NCBI GenBank assembly: GCA_905221605.1
Contig: CAJNDS010000976.1
Location: 1 to 45,881 of the forward strand
Direction: 5' to 3'
DNA length: 45,881 nucleotides
Origin: Symbiodinium natans
Lineage: Eukaryota; Sar; Dinophyceae; Suessiales; Symbiodiniaceae
Positions within the stretch are counted from its first letter, which is position 1. Every line of letters begins with the position of its first letter. Positions 20,701-32,092 of this stretch are shown here, piece by piece. Under the pieces are notes generated by a model that was not told the DNA's origin, ran no database searches, and saw nothing but the letters and a program-made list of their open reading frames with translations. The translations under genes were made by a program, and so were the position numbers.

Positions 20701-21174
20701 TTTGTGGCTTGTGGGAGGCAGGGTATGATGTACGACTTTTTGCTGTTTTTTTCTGGCATCATGTCAAGCAGGATATGACATACGATTTGTGATCTGCTGG
20801 TATCTGTGTGATGCGTGGCAAGATGTACGATCCGTGACTTGTCATTTGCATGGCAAGTTGCCTGTCATTTGCTGTAATCTGTGGCAGGGAAGGCAAGATG
20901 TGCGGTTTGTTGCCTGTGATTTGCTGGTAGTGAGGCATGGCAAGATGTACAATTTGTTGCTTGTGACTTGCTGTGTGAGGCAGGGTAGGATGTACCATTT
21001 GTGTTGCCTGTGGTTTCTGTGATTTGCTGCTACCTGTGTGAAGCATGGTAAGATATAAGATTTGTTGTCTGTGATTTGCTGGCGTGGTAAGATGGATGAT
21101 TTGTTGCCTGCGATTTTCTTGTATCCGTATGAGGCATTGTACGATATATGATTCGTTGCTTGTGATTAGGTTGC
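17771..21174 (+). repeat. Family-B satellite block B4
   Basis: About 65 B units, parallel to B1 and B8 but with the full 96-bp island. It has one extra 52-bp unit relative to B1: the offset changes from 16071 to 16123 between about 3800 and 4114. At ~19980 it retains TTGCATGGCAAGATGAACG, which B1 lacks. It contains the longest open frame in the window (reverse strand 19383-20405, 340 codons), a product of the stop-free reverse B unit. Confidence 0.95.
18617..18712. other. 96-bp non-repeat island in B4
   Basis: Intact island. The left arm TTTTGAACA at 18655-18663 and right arm TGTTCAAAA at 18688-18696 form a perfect 9-bp inverted repeat with a 24-nt loop. It is preceded by a CAACAACAACAACAA run. 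Neither satellite consensus explains this sequence. Confidence 0.88.
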
Positions 21175-21938
21175 GTCCGCTTCTAGGGGTTTCGGGTTGT
21201 CACGGTGTTGTCCGCTTCTAGGGGTTGTGGTCTGTCACGGTGTTGTCCGCTTCTAGGAATTTTGGGCCACAGCGTTGTCCGCTTCTGGGGAATGTCTGTC
21301 ACAATGATGTCCACTTCTGAGGGTCTTGGTCTGTCACGGTGTTGTCCGCGGTCTGTCATGGTGTTGTCCGCTTCTAGGGGTATGGTTGTGTCACGGTGTT
21401 GTCCGCTTCTGGGGGTTTTGGTCTGTCACGGTGTTGTCCGCTTCTAGGGGTTTGGTCTATCACGGTGATGATCACTTCTAGGGTTCTGGTCTGTCACAGT
21501 GTTGTCCGTTTCTAGGGGTTGTGGTCCATCACGGTGTTGTCCACTTCTAGGGTTTTGGTCTGTCACGGTGTTGTCAGCTTCTAGGGGTTTTGGTTCTGTC
21601 GCGGTGTTGTCCGCTTCTGGGGGTTTTGGTCTGTCACGGCGTTGTCTGCTTCTAGGGGTATTGGTCTGTCACGGTTTTGTTCGCTTCTAAAAGGTTTGGT
21701 CTGTCACGGTGTTGTCAGCTTCTAGGGGTTTTGGTCTAGTGTTGTCCGCTTCTAGGGGTTTTGGTCTGTCACGGTGTTGTCTGCTTCTAGGGGTTGTGGT
21801 CTATCAGGGTGTTGTCCGTTTCTGGGGGTTATGGTCTGTCACTGTGTTGTCCGCTTCTAGGGGTTTTGGTCTGTCACGGTGTTGTCCGTTTCTAGGGTTT
21901 TGGTCTGTCATGGTGTTGTCCGTTTCTAGGGGTTTGGT
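21175..21938 (+). repeat. Family-A satellite block A5 (shortest)
   Basis: About 22 A units. It begins with the GGTTTCGGGTTGTCACGG marker unit immediately after the junction. It contains several damaged units: AATTTTGGGCCACAGCG near 21259, TCCGCGGTCTGTCATGG near 21345, and a GGTCTAGTGTTGTCC fusion near 21730. The high density of truncated units and the absence of a counterpart elsewhere make M5 the outlier module. Confidence 0.94.
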
Positions 21939-22500
21939 ATCTGTGTTGTGTGAGACATGGCAAGATGCACTGTTTCTTGTCTCTGATTTGCGGGTATCTG
22001 TGGGACGCATGGCAATGTGTACGGCTTGTTGCCGGTGATTTGCTGGTATCTGTAGGAACCTGGGTAAGAAGCACGATTTGCTGCATGTGATTTGCTGGTA
22101 ATTGTGTGAGGCATGGCAAGATGAATTGCCTGTGATTTGCTGGTAATTGTGTGAAAGATGGCAAGATGTACGATGTGTTGCCTGCGATTTGCTGGTATCT
22201 GTGTGAGGCGTGGTAAGATATACGATTCGTCGCTTGTGATTTGCTGGAATCAGTGTGAGGCCTGGTAAGATGTACGCTTAGTTGCCTGTGATTTGCTGGT
22301 ATCTGTGTGAGGCATGATGGAAAGATGTTCATCCTTTTTTGTTGCCGGTGATTGGCTGGTATCTGTGTGAGGCATGGCGAGATGTACGATTTGTTGCTTG
22401 TGATTTTTGGTATCCGTGCGAGGCGTGGCAAGGTGTGCGAATTGTTGCCTTTGGTTTGTTAGTGTCTGTGCAAAGAATATGGTTCGTTGTCTGTGATTTG

Positions 22501-22604
22501 AACGCAGGGTGAGCAAATTGAACCAGCAAAAGCAACAACAAAAACAGTTTTGAACAATAATTGTTTGCTTGATCGCGTCCTGCTCAAAAGAGAAGAAGGC
22601 CTCT
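22501..22604. other. Diverged 104-bp non-repeat island in B5
   Basis: This island has an additional GGTGAGCAAATTG-like stretch and several substitutions (AACAGTTTTG, ATTGTTTGC, GATCGCGTCCTGCTC). The right arm reads TGCTCAAAA, breaking the perfect inverted repeat. It is the most divergent copy, in keeping with M5 being the least homogenised module. Confidence 0.82.
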
Positions 22605-23183
22605 ATGGTATGTGTCAGGCATAGCAAGGTGTACGATATGTTGACGGTATCTCTGTGAAGCATGGTATGAAGTACGTTTTGTTGCCCATGATGTGCTGGT
22701 ATCTGTTTGAGGCATTGTAAGTAAGATGTATGATTTGCTGCCTGTGATTTGCTGGTATATGTGTGAGACATGACAAGATGCACGACTTGTTGCCTGTGAT
22801 TTGCTGGTATCATGCGAGATGAGCGATTTTTTGCCCTGGTGATCTGCAGGTATCTGTGTGAGGCATTGGCAAGACGTGTGATTTGTTGCCTGTGATTTAT
22901 GGGTATCTGTGTGAGGCATGACGAGATGTACGATTGCCTGTAATTTGGTGGTATCTGTGGAGGCATGGCAAGATAAACGATTTGTTTCCTGTGATTTGCT
23001 GTTATCTGTGTGAGGCATGGTAAGATGTACGATTTGTTGTCGGTGATTTGCTGGTACATGTGTGAGGCAAGGCGACATGTACGATGTGTTGCTCGTCATT
23101 TACTGGTGCCTGATTTGTTGTTGTGATTTGCTGTTATGTCTGTGAAGCTAATACGATTTGTTGTTTGTGATTTGCTGGTCTGT

Positions 23184-23221
23184 GTGTGAGGCACGGCAAG
23201 ATGTGTGAGGCACGGCAAGAT
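23184..23221 (+). repeat. 19-bp tandem duplication within a B unit (B5 copy)
   Basis: GTGTGAGGCACGGCAAGAT is doubled exactly (23184-23202, 23203-23221), as in B3 and B7. Confidence 0.9.
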
Positions 23222-25074
23222 GTAGGATTTGTTGCCTGTGATTTGCTGGTACCTGTGTGAAGCATGGTAAGATTTACTGTTTGTTTCCTCTGCTTGACTG
23301 ATATCTGTGTGAGGCATGGCAAGATGCACGATTTGTTGCTTGCGTGTTGCTGGTATCCGTGTGAAGCATGGTAAGTTGTTCTTTTTGTTTTCTTTCGTTT
23401 GCTGGTATCTTTGTGAGGCATGGCAAGATGCAGGATTTGTTGCCTATGATTCAATGGTGGCTGATTTGTTGTTGTGATTCGCTGGCATCTGTGTGAGGCA
23501 TGGCAAGATGTACGACTTGTTGCCTGCTATTTCCTGGTGTGTATGAGGCATGGTAAGATGTACGATTTGTTGTCTGCGATTTGCTGGTATCTGTATGAGG
23601 CATGGTAAGATGTACGTTTTTATGTTGCGTATCGCTGGTATCTGTGAGAGGCATGGCAAGATGTACGATTTGTTGCCTCTGATTTGCTGGAGGCAGGATA
23701 TGATGTACGATTTGTTGCCTGTGATCTGTTGGTATCTGTGTGATGCATGGCAAGATGTACGATCCGGGACTTGTGATTTGCATGGTAAGATGTACGATTT
23801 GTTGCCTGTGATTCGCTGGTATCTATGTGAGGCATGGCAAGATGTACGGTTTGTCCTGTGATTTGCTGTGGGAGGCATGATAGATGAACGATTTGTTGGT
23901 CGTGATTTGCTGTGTGAGGCAGGGACGATGTCTGCGGCATGGTAAGATGTACGATTTGTTGCCTGTGAGTTGCTGGTATCTTTATGAGACGTGGCAAGAT
24001 GTACGATTTGTTACCTGTGATTTACTGGTATTTGTGTCAGGCATGGCAAGATATACGATTTGTTCCTTGCAATTGGCTGGTATCTGTTGGCAGCATGGTG
24101 AGATGAACGATTTGTTGTCTGTGATTTGCTGGTATCTGTGTGAGGCATGGTAAGATGTACGATTTGTTGCCTGTGATTTGTTGGCATCTGTATGAGGCGT
24201 GCCAAGACGTACGGTTTGTTGCCTGTGATATGCTGATATTTGTGTGAGGCATGGCAAGATGTAGGATCTGTGACTTGTGAATCGCTGGTATTTGCATGAG
24301 GCATGGCAAGATGTACGATGTGTTGCCTGCGATTTGCTGGTATATGTGTGAGGCATGGCAAGATGTACGATTTGTTGTAGGTGATTTGCTGGTGCCTTAT
24401 TTGTTGTCTGTGATTTGCTGGTATGTCTGTGAAGCTTGGTAATAAGTATGATTTTGTTGTTTGTGATTTGCTGGTATCTGTGGGAGGCAGGATAAGATGT
24501 ATAATGTGTTGCCTATGCTGTGCTGGTATGTGTATGTAGCATGGTAAGAAGGTTAGTTTCCTGTGATTTGAGGCTGGCTGAGGGCATGGCAAGATGTACA
24601 ATTTGTGGCTTGTGGGAGGCAGGGTATGATGTACGACTTTTTGCTGTGATTTTCTGGCATCATGTGAAGCAGGATATGACGTACGATTTGTGATCTGCTG
24701 GTATCTGTGTGATGCATGGCAAGATGTACGATCCGTGACTTGTCATTTGCATGGCAAGTTGCCTGTCATTTGCTGGAATCTGTGGGAGGGAAGGCAAGAT
24801 GTGTGGTTCTTTGCCTGGGATTTGCTGGTCGTGAGGCATGGCAATATGTACAATTTGTTTCTTGTGACTGGCTGTGTGAGGCAGGGTATGATGTACCTGT
24901 TTGTTGCCTGTGGTTTTTGTGACTTGCTGCTACCTGTGTGAAGCATGGTAAGATGTAAGATTTGTTTTCTGTAACTTGCTGGCGTGGTAAGATGTATGAT
25001 TTGTTGCCTGCGATTCGCTGGTATCCGTATGAGGCATTGCACCATATACGATTCGTTGCTTGTGAGTAGGTTGT

Positions 25075-25924
25075 GTCCGCTTCTGGGGGTTTTGGTCTGT
25101 CACGGTGTTGTTCGCGTCTAGGGTTTTGGTTTGTCACGGTGTTGTCCATTTCTAGAAGGTTTGGTCTGTCACAGCGTTGTTCGCTTTTTGGGAACGTCTG
25201 TCACGGTGATGTCCACTTCTGAGGGTTTTGGTCTGTCACGGTGTTGTCCGCTTCTGGGGGTTTTGGTCTGTCATGGTGTTGTCCGCTTCTGGGGGTTGCG
25301 GTCTGTCACGGTGCTGTCCGCTTCCAGGTATTTTGGTCTGTCACAGCGTTGTCCGCTTCTGGGGAATGTCTGTCACGATGATGTCCGCTTCTGAGGGTTT
25401 TGGTCTGTCACGGTGTTGTCCGCTTTTAGGGGTTGTGGTCTGTCATGGTGTTGTCCGCTTCTAGGGGTTTTTGTCTGTCGTGGTGTTGTCCGCTTCTAGG
25501 GGTTTTGGTCTGTCACGGTGTTGTCCGCTTCTAGGGTTTTGGTCTGTCACGGTGTTGTCCTTCTAGGGTTTTTGTTTGTCACGGTGTTGTCCGCTTCTAG
25601 GGGTTTGGTCTGTCACGGTGTTGTCCGTTTCTGCGGGGTTTGGTCTGTCATGCTGTCGTCCGTTTCTAGGGGTTGTGGTCTATCAGGGTGTTGTTCACTT
25701 CTGGGGGTTTTGGTCTGTCACGGTGTTGTCCGCTTCTAGGGGTTTTGGTCTGTCACGGTGTTGTCCGTTTCTAGGGTTTTGGTTTGTCACGGTGTTGTTG
25801 TCCGCTTCTAGGGTTTGTGGTCTGTCACGGTGTTGTCCGCTTCTGGGGGTTTTTGTCTGTCATGGTGTTGTCTGCTTCTGCGGGTTTTGGTCTGTCATGG
25901 TGTTGTCCGTTTTTTGGGGTTTGG
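25075..25924 (+). repeat. Family-A satellite block A6
   Basis: About 24 A units. It is a shortened relative of A2 and A9, bounded by the same class-2 junctions at both ends. The start (GTTCGCGTCTAGGG, then CATTTCTAGAAGG) parallels A2 from about 5069 but drops much of the middle. A TTGTTGTCC expansion (3 bp) occurs near 25795, shared with A7 near 30957. Confidence 0.94.
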
Positions 25925-28900
25925 TATATGTGTGAGGCATGGCAAGATGTACGGTTTGTTGCCTCTGATTTGCGGGTATCTGTGGCCTGTCATTTGCCGG
26001 TATCTGTGTGAGGAATTGAAAGATGTACCACTTGTTGCCTGTGACTTGCTGGTACCTGTGTGAAGCATGGTAAGATGTAAGATTTGTTGTCCAGGGTATC
26101 TGTGTAAGGCATGATAAGATGTACTATTTGCTGCTTGTGATTTGCTGGTATCTGTGTTGTGTGGGACATGGCAAGATGCACTATTTTTTGTCTCTGATTT
26201 GCTGGTATCTGTGGGAGGCATGGCAATGTGTACGGCTTGTTGCCGGTGATTTGCTGGTATCTGTAGGAACCTTGGTAAGAAGCACGATTTGCTGCATGTG
26301 ATTTGCTGGTATCTGCGTGAGGCAAGGCAAGATGAACGATTTGTTGCCTGTGATTGGCTGGTAATTGTGTGAGACATGGCAAGATGTACGACTTGTTGCC
26401 TGCGATTTGCTGGTATCTGTGCGAGGCGTGGTAAGTTATACGATTCGTCGCTTGAGACTTGCTGGAATCAGTGTGAGGCGTGGTAAGATGTACGCTTAGT
26501 TGCCTGTGATTTGCTGGCATCTGTGTGAGGCATGATGGAAAGATGTTCATCCTGTTTTGTTGCCGGTGATTAGCTGGTATCTGTGTGAGGCATGGCGAGA
26601 TGTACGATTTGTTGCTTGTGATTTGTTGGTATCCGTGCGAGGCGTGGCAAGGTGTGCGAATTGTTGCCTTTGTTTTGTTAGTGTCTGTGTGATGCATGGC
26701 AAAGAATACGGTTCGTTGCCTGTGATTTGATCGCAGAATGAACCAGCAAAAGCAACAACAAAAACAATTTTGAACAATAATTGATTGCTTGATCTCGTCC
26801 TGTTCAAAAAGAGAAGAAGGCCCCTATGGTATGTGTCAGGCACAGCAAGGTGCACGATATATTGACGGTATCTCTGTGAAGCATGGTATGGAGTACGTTT
26901 TGTTGCCCATGATGTGCTGGTATCTGTTTGAGGCATTGTAAGTAAGATGCATGATTTGCTGCCTGTGATTTGCTGGTATATGTGTGCGACATGACAAGAT
27001 GCACGACTTGTTGCCAATGATTTGCTGGTATCATGCGAGATGAACGATTTTTTGTTCCCGTGATCTGCAGGTATCTGTGTGAGGCATTGGCAAGACGTGT
27101 GATTTGTTGCCTGTGATTTGTTGGTATCTGTGTGAGGCATGGCAAGATATACGATTGCCTGTAATTTGCTGGTATCTGTGGAGGCATGGCAAGATAAACG
27201 ATTTGTTTCCTGTGATTTGCTGTTATCTGTGTGAGGCATGGTAAGATGAACGATTTGTTGTCGGTGATTTGCTGGTACATGTGTGAGGCAAGGCGACATG
27301 TACGATGTGTTGCCCGTGATTTACTGGTGCCTGATTTGTTGCTGAAATTTGCTGGTATATCTGTGAAGCTAATATGATTTGTTGTTTGTGATTTGCTGGT
27401 CTGTGTGTGAGGCACGGCAAGATGTAGGATTGTTGCCTGTGATTTGCTGGTACCTGTGTGAGGCATGGTAAGATTTACGCTTTGTTTCCAATGCTTGACT
27501 GATATCTGTGTGAGGCATGGCAAGATGCACGATTTGTTGCTTGCGTTTCGCTGGTATCCGTGTGAAGCATGGTAAGTTGTACAATTTGTTGTCTTTCATT
27601 TGTTGGTATCTGTGTGAGGCATGGCAGGATTCACGATTTGTTGCCTGTGATTTGCTGGTATGTGTGGAGGCATGGCAAGATAAACGATTTATTGCCTGTG
27701 ATTTGTTGGCATCTGTGTGAGGCATGACAAGATGTACGATTTGTTGCCTGTGATTTAATGGTGGCTGATTTGTTGTTGTGATTCGCTGGCATCTGTGTGA
27801 GGCATGGCAAGATGTACGATTTGTTGCCTGTTATTTCCTGGTATCTGTGTGTGTGGCATGGTAAGATGTACGATTTCTTGTCTGTGATTTGCTGGTTTCT
27901 GTATGAGGCATGGTAAGATGTACGATTTGTTGTCTGCGAATCGCTGGCATCTGTGAAAGGCATGGCAAGATGTACGATTTGTTGCCTTTGATTTGCTGGT
28001 ATCTGTGTGAGGCAGGATATGATGTACGATTTGTTGCCTGTGATCTGCTGTCATCTATGTGATGCATGGCAAGATGTACGATCCATGACTTGTGATTTGC
28101 ATGGCAAGATGAACGATTTGTTGCCTGTGATTCGCTGGTATCTATGTGAGGCATGGAAAGATGTACGACTTGTTGCCTGTGATGTGCTGTATGAGGCAGG
28201 GACGATGTCTGCGGCATGGCAAGATGTACGCTTTGTTGCCTGTGAGATGAACGATTTGTTGTCTGTGATTTGCTGGTATCTGTGTGAGGCATGGCAAGAT
28301 GTACGATTTGTTGCCTGTGATTTGCTGGTATATGTGTGAGGCATGGCAAGACTTACGATTTGTTGCTTCTGATTGACTGATTTCTGTGTGAGGCATGGCA
28401 AGATGTACGGTTTGTTGTAGGTGACTTGCTGGTGCCTTATTTGTTGCCTGTGATTTGCTGGTATGTCTGTGCTGGTATCTATGGGAGGCAAGATAAGATG
28501 CACAATGTGTTGCCTATGCTGTGCTGGTATGTGTGTGAGGCATGGTAAGAAGTACGGTTTGTTTCCGGTGATTTGAGGCTGGCTGAGGGCATGGCAAGAT
28601 GTACGATTTGTGGCTTGTGGGAGGCAGGGTATGATGTACGACTTTTTGCTGTGATTTTCTGGCATCATGTCAGGCAGGATATGACATACGATTTGCTTCT
28701 GCTGGTATCTGTGTGATGCATGGCAAGATGTACGATCCGCGACTTGTCATTTGCATGGCAAGTTGCCTGTCTTTTGCTGGAATCTGTGGGAGGGAAGGCA
28801 AGATGTGCGGTTTGTTGCCTGTGATTTGCTGGTAGTGAGGCATGGCAAGATGTACAATTTGTTGCTTGTGACTTGCTGTGTGAGGCAGGGTAGGATGTAC

Positions 28901-29077
28901 CGTTTGTTGCCTGTGGTTTCTGTGATTTGCTGCTACCTGTGTGAAGCATGGTAAGATATAGTATTTGTTGTCTGTGATTTGCTGGCGTGGTAAGATGGAT
29001 GATTTGTTGCCCGCGATTTGCTGATATCCGTATGAGGCATTGTACGATATATGATTCGTTGCTTGTGATTAGGTTGC
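25925..29077 (+). repeat. Family-B satellite block B6
   Basis: About 61 B units. Its body parallels B2 and B9, including the island and the later TATTTCCTGG unit. Its 5' part keeps units absent from B2 and B9 (25940-26390) that match B1, B3 and B7. Near 28185-28250 it lacks material present in B2 (8410-8620), giving a TGTGAGATGAACG fusion. Confidence 0.94.
26730..26825. other. 96-bp non-repeat island in B6
   Basis: Intact island with the TTTTGAACA / TGTTCAAAA inverted repeat and AACAATAATTG core, flanked by the same B units as in B2, B3 and B4. Confidence 0.86.
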
Positions 29078-32000
29078 GTCCGCTTCTAGGGGTTTTGGTC
29101 TGTCACGGTGTTGTCCGCGTCTAGGGTTTTGGTTTGTCACGGTGTTGTCCGCTTCTCGGAATTTTGGTCTGTCACAGCGTTGTCCGCTTCTGGGGAATGT
29201 CTGTCACGATAATGTCCACTTCTGAGGGTTTTGGTCTGTCACAGTGTTGTCCGCTTCTCGGGGTTTGGTCTGTCACGGTGTTGTCCGTTTCTAGGGGTTT
29301 TGGTCTGTCATGGTGTTGTCCGCTTCTAGGGGTTTGGTTCTGTCACGGTGTTGTCCGCTTCTGGGGATTTTGGTCTGTCACGGTGTTGTCCGCTTCTAGG
29401 GGTTTGGTCTGTCACGGTGTTGTCCGTTTCTAGGGGTTTTGGTCTGTCATGGAGTTGTCCGCTTCTAGGGGTTGTGGTCCATCACGGTGTTGTCCACTTC
29501 TAGGGTTTTGGTCTGTCACGGTGTTGTCCGCTTCTAGGGGTTTTGGTCTGTCATTGTGTTGTCCGTTTTTAGGGGTTTTGGTATGTCACGGTGTTGTCCG
29601 CTTCTTGGGGTCTTGGTCTGTCACGGTGTTGTGCGCTTCTAGGGGTTTTGGTCTGTCACGGTGTTGTCCGCTTCTGCGGGGTTTGGTCTGTCATGGTGTT
29701 GTCGTCTCTTAGGGGTTTTGGTCTGTCACGGTGTTGTCCGCTGCTGGGAGTTTGGTTCTGTCACGGTGTTGTCCGCTTCTGGGGGTTTTGGTCTGTCACG
29801 GTGTTGTCCGCTTCTGGGGGTTTGGTCTGTCACGATGTTGTCCGTTTCTAGGGGTTTTGGTCTGTCAGGGTGCCGTCCGCTTCTGGAGATTTGGTTTGTC
29901 ATGGTTATGTCCGCTTGTAGGGGTTTTGGTCTGGCACGGTGTTGCCCGCTTCTGGGGGTTTTTGTCTGTCATGGTGTTGTCCGCTTCTAGGGGTTTTGGT
30001 CTGTCACGGTGTTGTCTGCTTCTAGGGTTTTGGTTTGTCACGGCGTTGTCCGCTTCCGCTTCTAGGGGTTTCGGGTTGTCACGGTGTTGTCCGCTTCTAG
30101 GGGTTGTGGTCTGTCACGGTGTTGTCCGCTTCTAGGTTTTTTGGTCTGTCACAGCGTTGTCCGCTTCTGGGGAATGTCTGTCACGATGATGTCCACTTCT
30201 GAGGGTTTTGGTCTGTCACAGTGTTTTCCGCTTCTAGGGGTTTTGGTTTGTCACGGTGTTGTCCGTTTCTAGGGGTTTTGGTCTGTCACGGTGTTGTCCG
30301 CTTCTAGGGGTTTTGGTTTGTCACGGTGTTGTCCGTTTCTAGGCGTTTTGGTCTGTCACGGTGTTGTCCGTTTCTAGGGGTTTGGTTCTGTCACGGTGTT
30401 GTCCGCTTCTGGGGGTTTTGGTCTGTCACGGTGTTGTCCGCTTCTAGGGGTTTTGGTCTGTCACGGTGTTGTCCGTTTCTAGGGGTTTTGGTGTGCCACG
30501 GTGTTGTTCGCGTCTAGGGGATTTGGTCTGTCACGGTGCTGTCCAATTTTAGGGGTTTTGGTCTGTCATGGTGTTGTCCGCTTCTAGGGGTTTTGGTCTG
30601 TCACGGTGTTGTCCGTTTTATTAGGGGTTTTGGTATGTCACGGTGTTGTCCGCTTCTTGGGGGTTTGGTCTGTCACGGTGTTGTCCGCTTCCAGAGGTTT
30701 TGGTCTGTCATGGTGCTGTCCGCTTCTGGAGATTTGGTTTGTCACGGTGTTGTCCGCTTGTAGGGGTTTTGGTCTGTCACGGTGGTGTCCGTTTCTAGGG
30801 GTTTTGGTCTGTCACGGTGCTGTCCGCTTCTGGGGGTTTTGGTTTGTCACGGTGTTGCCCGCTTCTGGGGGTTTTTGTCTGTCATGGTGTTGTCCGCTTC
30901 TAGGGGTTTTGGTTTGTCACGGTTTTGTCCGCTTCTAGGGATTTGGTTTGTCACGGTGTTGTTGTCCGCTTCTAGGGTTTGTGGTCTGTCACGGTGTTGT
31001 CCGCTTCTGGGGGTTTTTGTCTGTCATGGTGTTGTCTGCTTCTAGGGGTTTTGGTCTGTCACGGTGTTGTCCGCTTCTAGGGGTTTTTGTCTGTCATGGT
31101 GTTGTCCGCTTCTAGGGGTTTTGGTCTGTCATGGTGTTGTCCGCTTCTACGGGTTTTGGTCTGTCACGGTGTTGTCCGCTTCCAGAGGTTTTGGTTTGTC
31201 ACGGTGCTGTCCGCTTCTGGAGATTTGGTTTATCACGGTGTTGTCCGCTTGTAGGGGTTTTGGTCTGTCACGGTGGTGTCCGTTTCTAGGGGGTTTGGTC
31301 TGTCACGGTGTTGTCTGCTTCTAGGGGTTTTGGTCTGTCATGGTGTTGTCCGCTTCTAGGGGTTGTGGTCTGTCACGATGTTGTCCGCTTCGGGTTTTGG
31401 TCTGTCACAGGGTTGTCCGCTTCTGGGGAATGTCTGTCACGATGATGTCCGCTTCTGAGGGTTTTGGTCTGTCACGGTGTTGTCCGCTTCTAGGGGCTTT
31501 TGTCTGTCATGGTGTTGTCCGCTTCTAGGGGTTTTTGTCTGTCATGGTGTTGTCCGCCGCTTCTAGGGGTTGTGGTCTGTCACGATGTTGTCCGCTTCTA
31601 GGTATTTTGGTCTGTCACAGCGTTGTCCGCTTCTGGGGAATGTCTGTCACGATGATGTCCGCTTCTGAGGGTTTTGGTCTGTCACGGTGTTGTCCGCTTC
31701 TAGGGGTTTTTGTCTGTCATGGTGTTGTCCGCTTCTAGGGGTTTTTGTCTGTCATGGTGTTGTCCGCTTCTAGGGGTTGTGGTCTGTCACGGTGTTGTCC
31801 GCTTCTAGGGTTTTGGTCTGTCACGGTGTTGTCCGCTTACAGGGTTTTGGTCTGTCACGGTGTTGTCCGCTTCTAGGGGTTTGGTCTGTCACGGTGTTGT
31901 CCGTTTCTGCGGGGTTTGGTCTGTCATGCGGTCGTCCGTTTCTAGGGATTGTGGTCTATCAGGGTGTTGTTTACTTCTGGGGGTTTTGGTCTGTCACGGT

Positions 32001-32092
32001 GTTGTCCGCTTCTAGGGGTTTTGGTCTGTCACGGTGTTGTCCGTTTCTAGGGTTTTGGTCTGTCATGGTGTTGTCCGTTTCTAGGGGTTTGG
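29078..32092 (+). repeat. Family-A satellite block A7 (longest)
   Basis: About 86 A units, 3.0 kb. 29078-30136 aligns without gaps to A10 44823-45881 (constant offset 15745) with only a few substitutions. Compared with A3 it keeps a 34-bp unit, lacks the 105-bp duplication, and is about 600 bp (~17 units) longer before 31777. A near-duplicate pair of segments at about 31,400-31,530 and 31,540-31,740 shows recent local expansion, with a TCCGCCGCTTC slip at ~31555. Confidence 0.95.

Larger units (their letters stand above)
21939..25074 (+). repeat. Family-B satellite block B5
   Basis: About 60 B units. After the A-to-B junction it enters at TATCTGTGTTGTGTGAGACA, a point about 270 bp into B1, so its first units are missing. 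It has a diverged 104-bp island, the 19-bp doublet at 23184-23221, and units shared with the second halves of B3 and B7 (23090-23470). Its last ~400 bp resemble B1 and B8. It looks like a source or sister of the foreign segments in B3 and B7. Confidence 0.94.
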
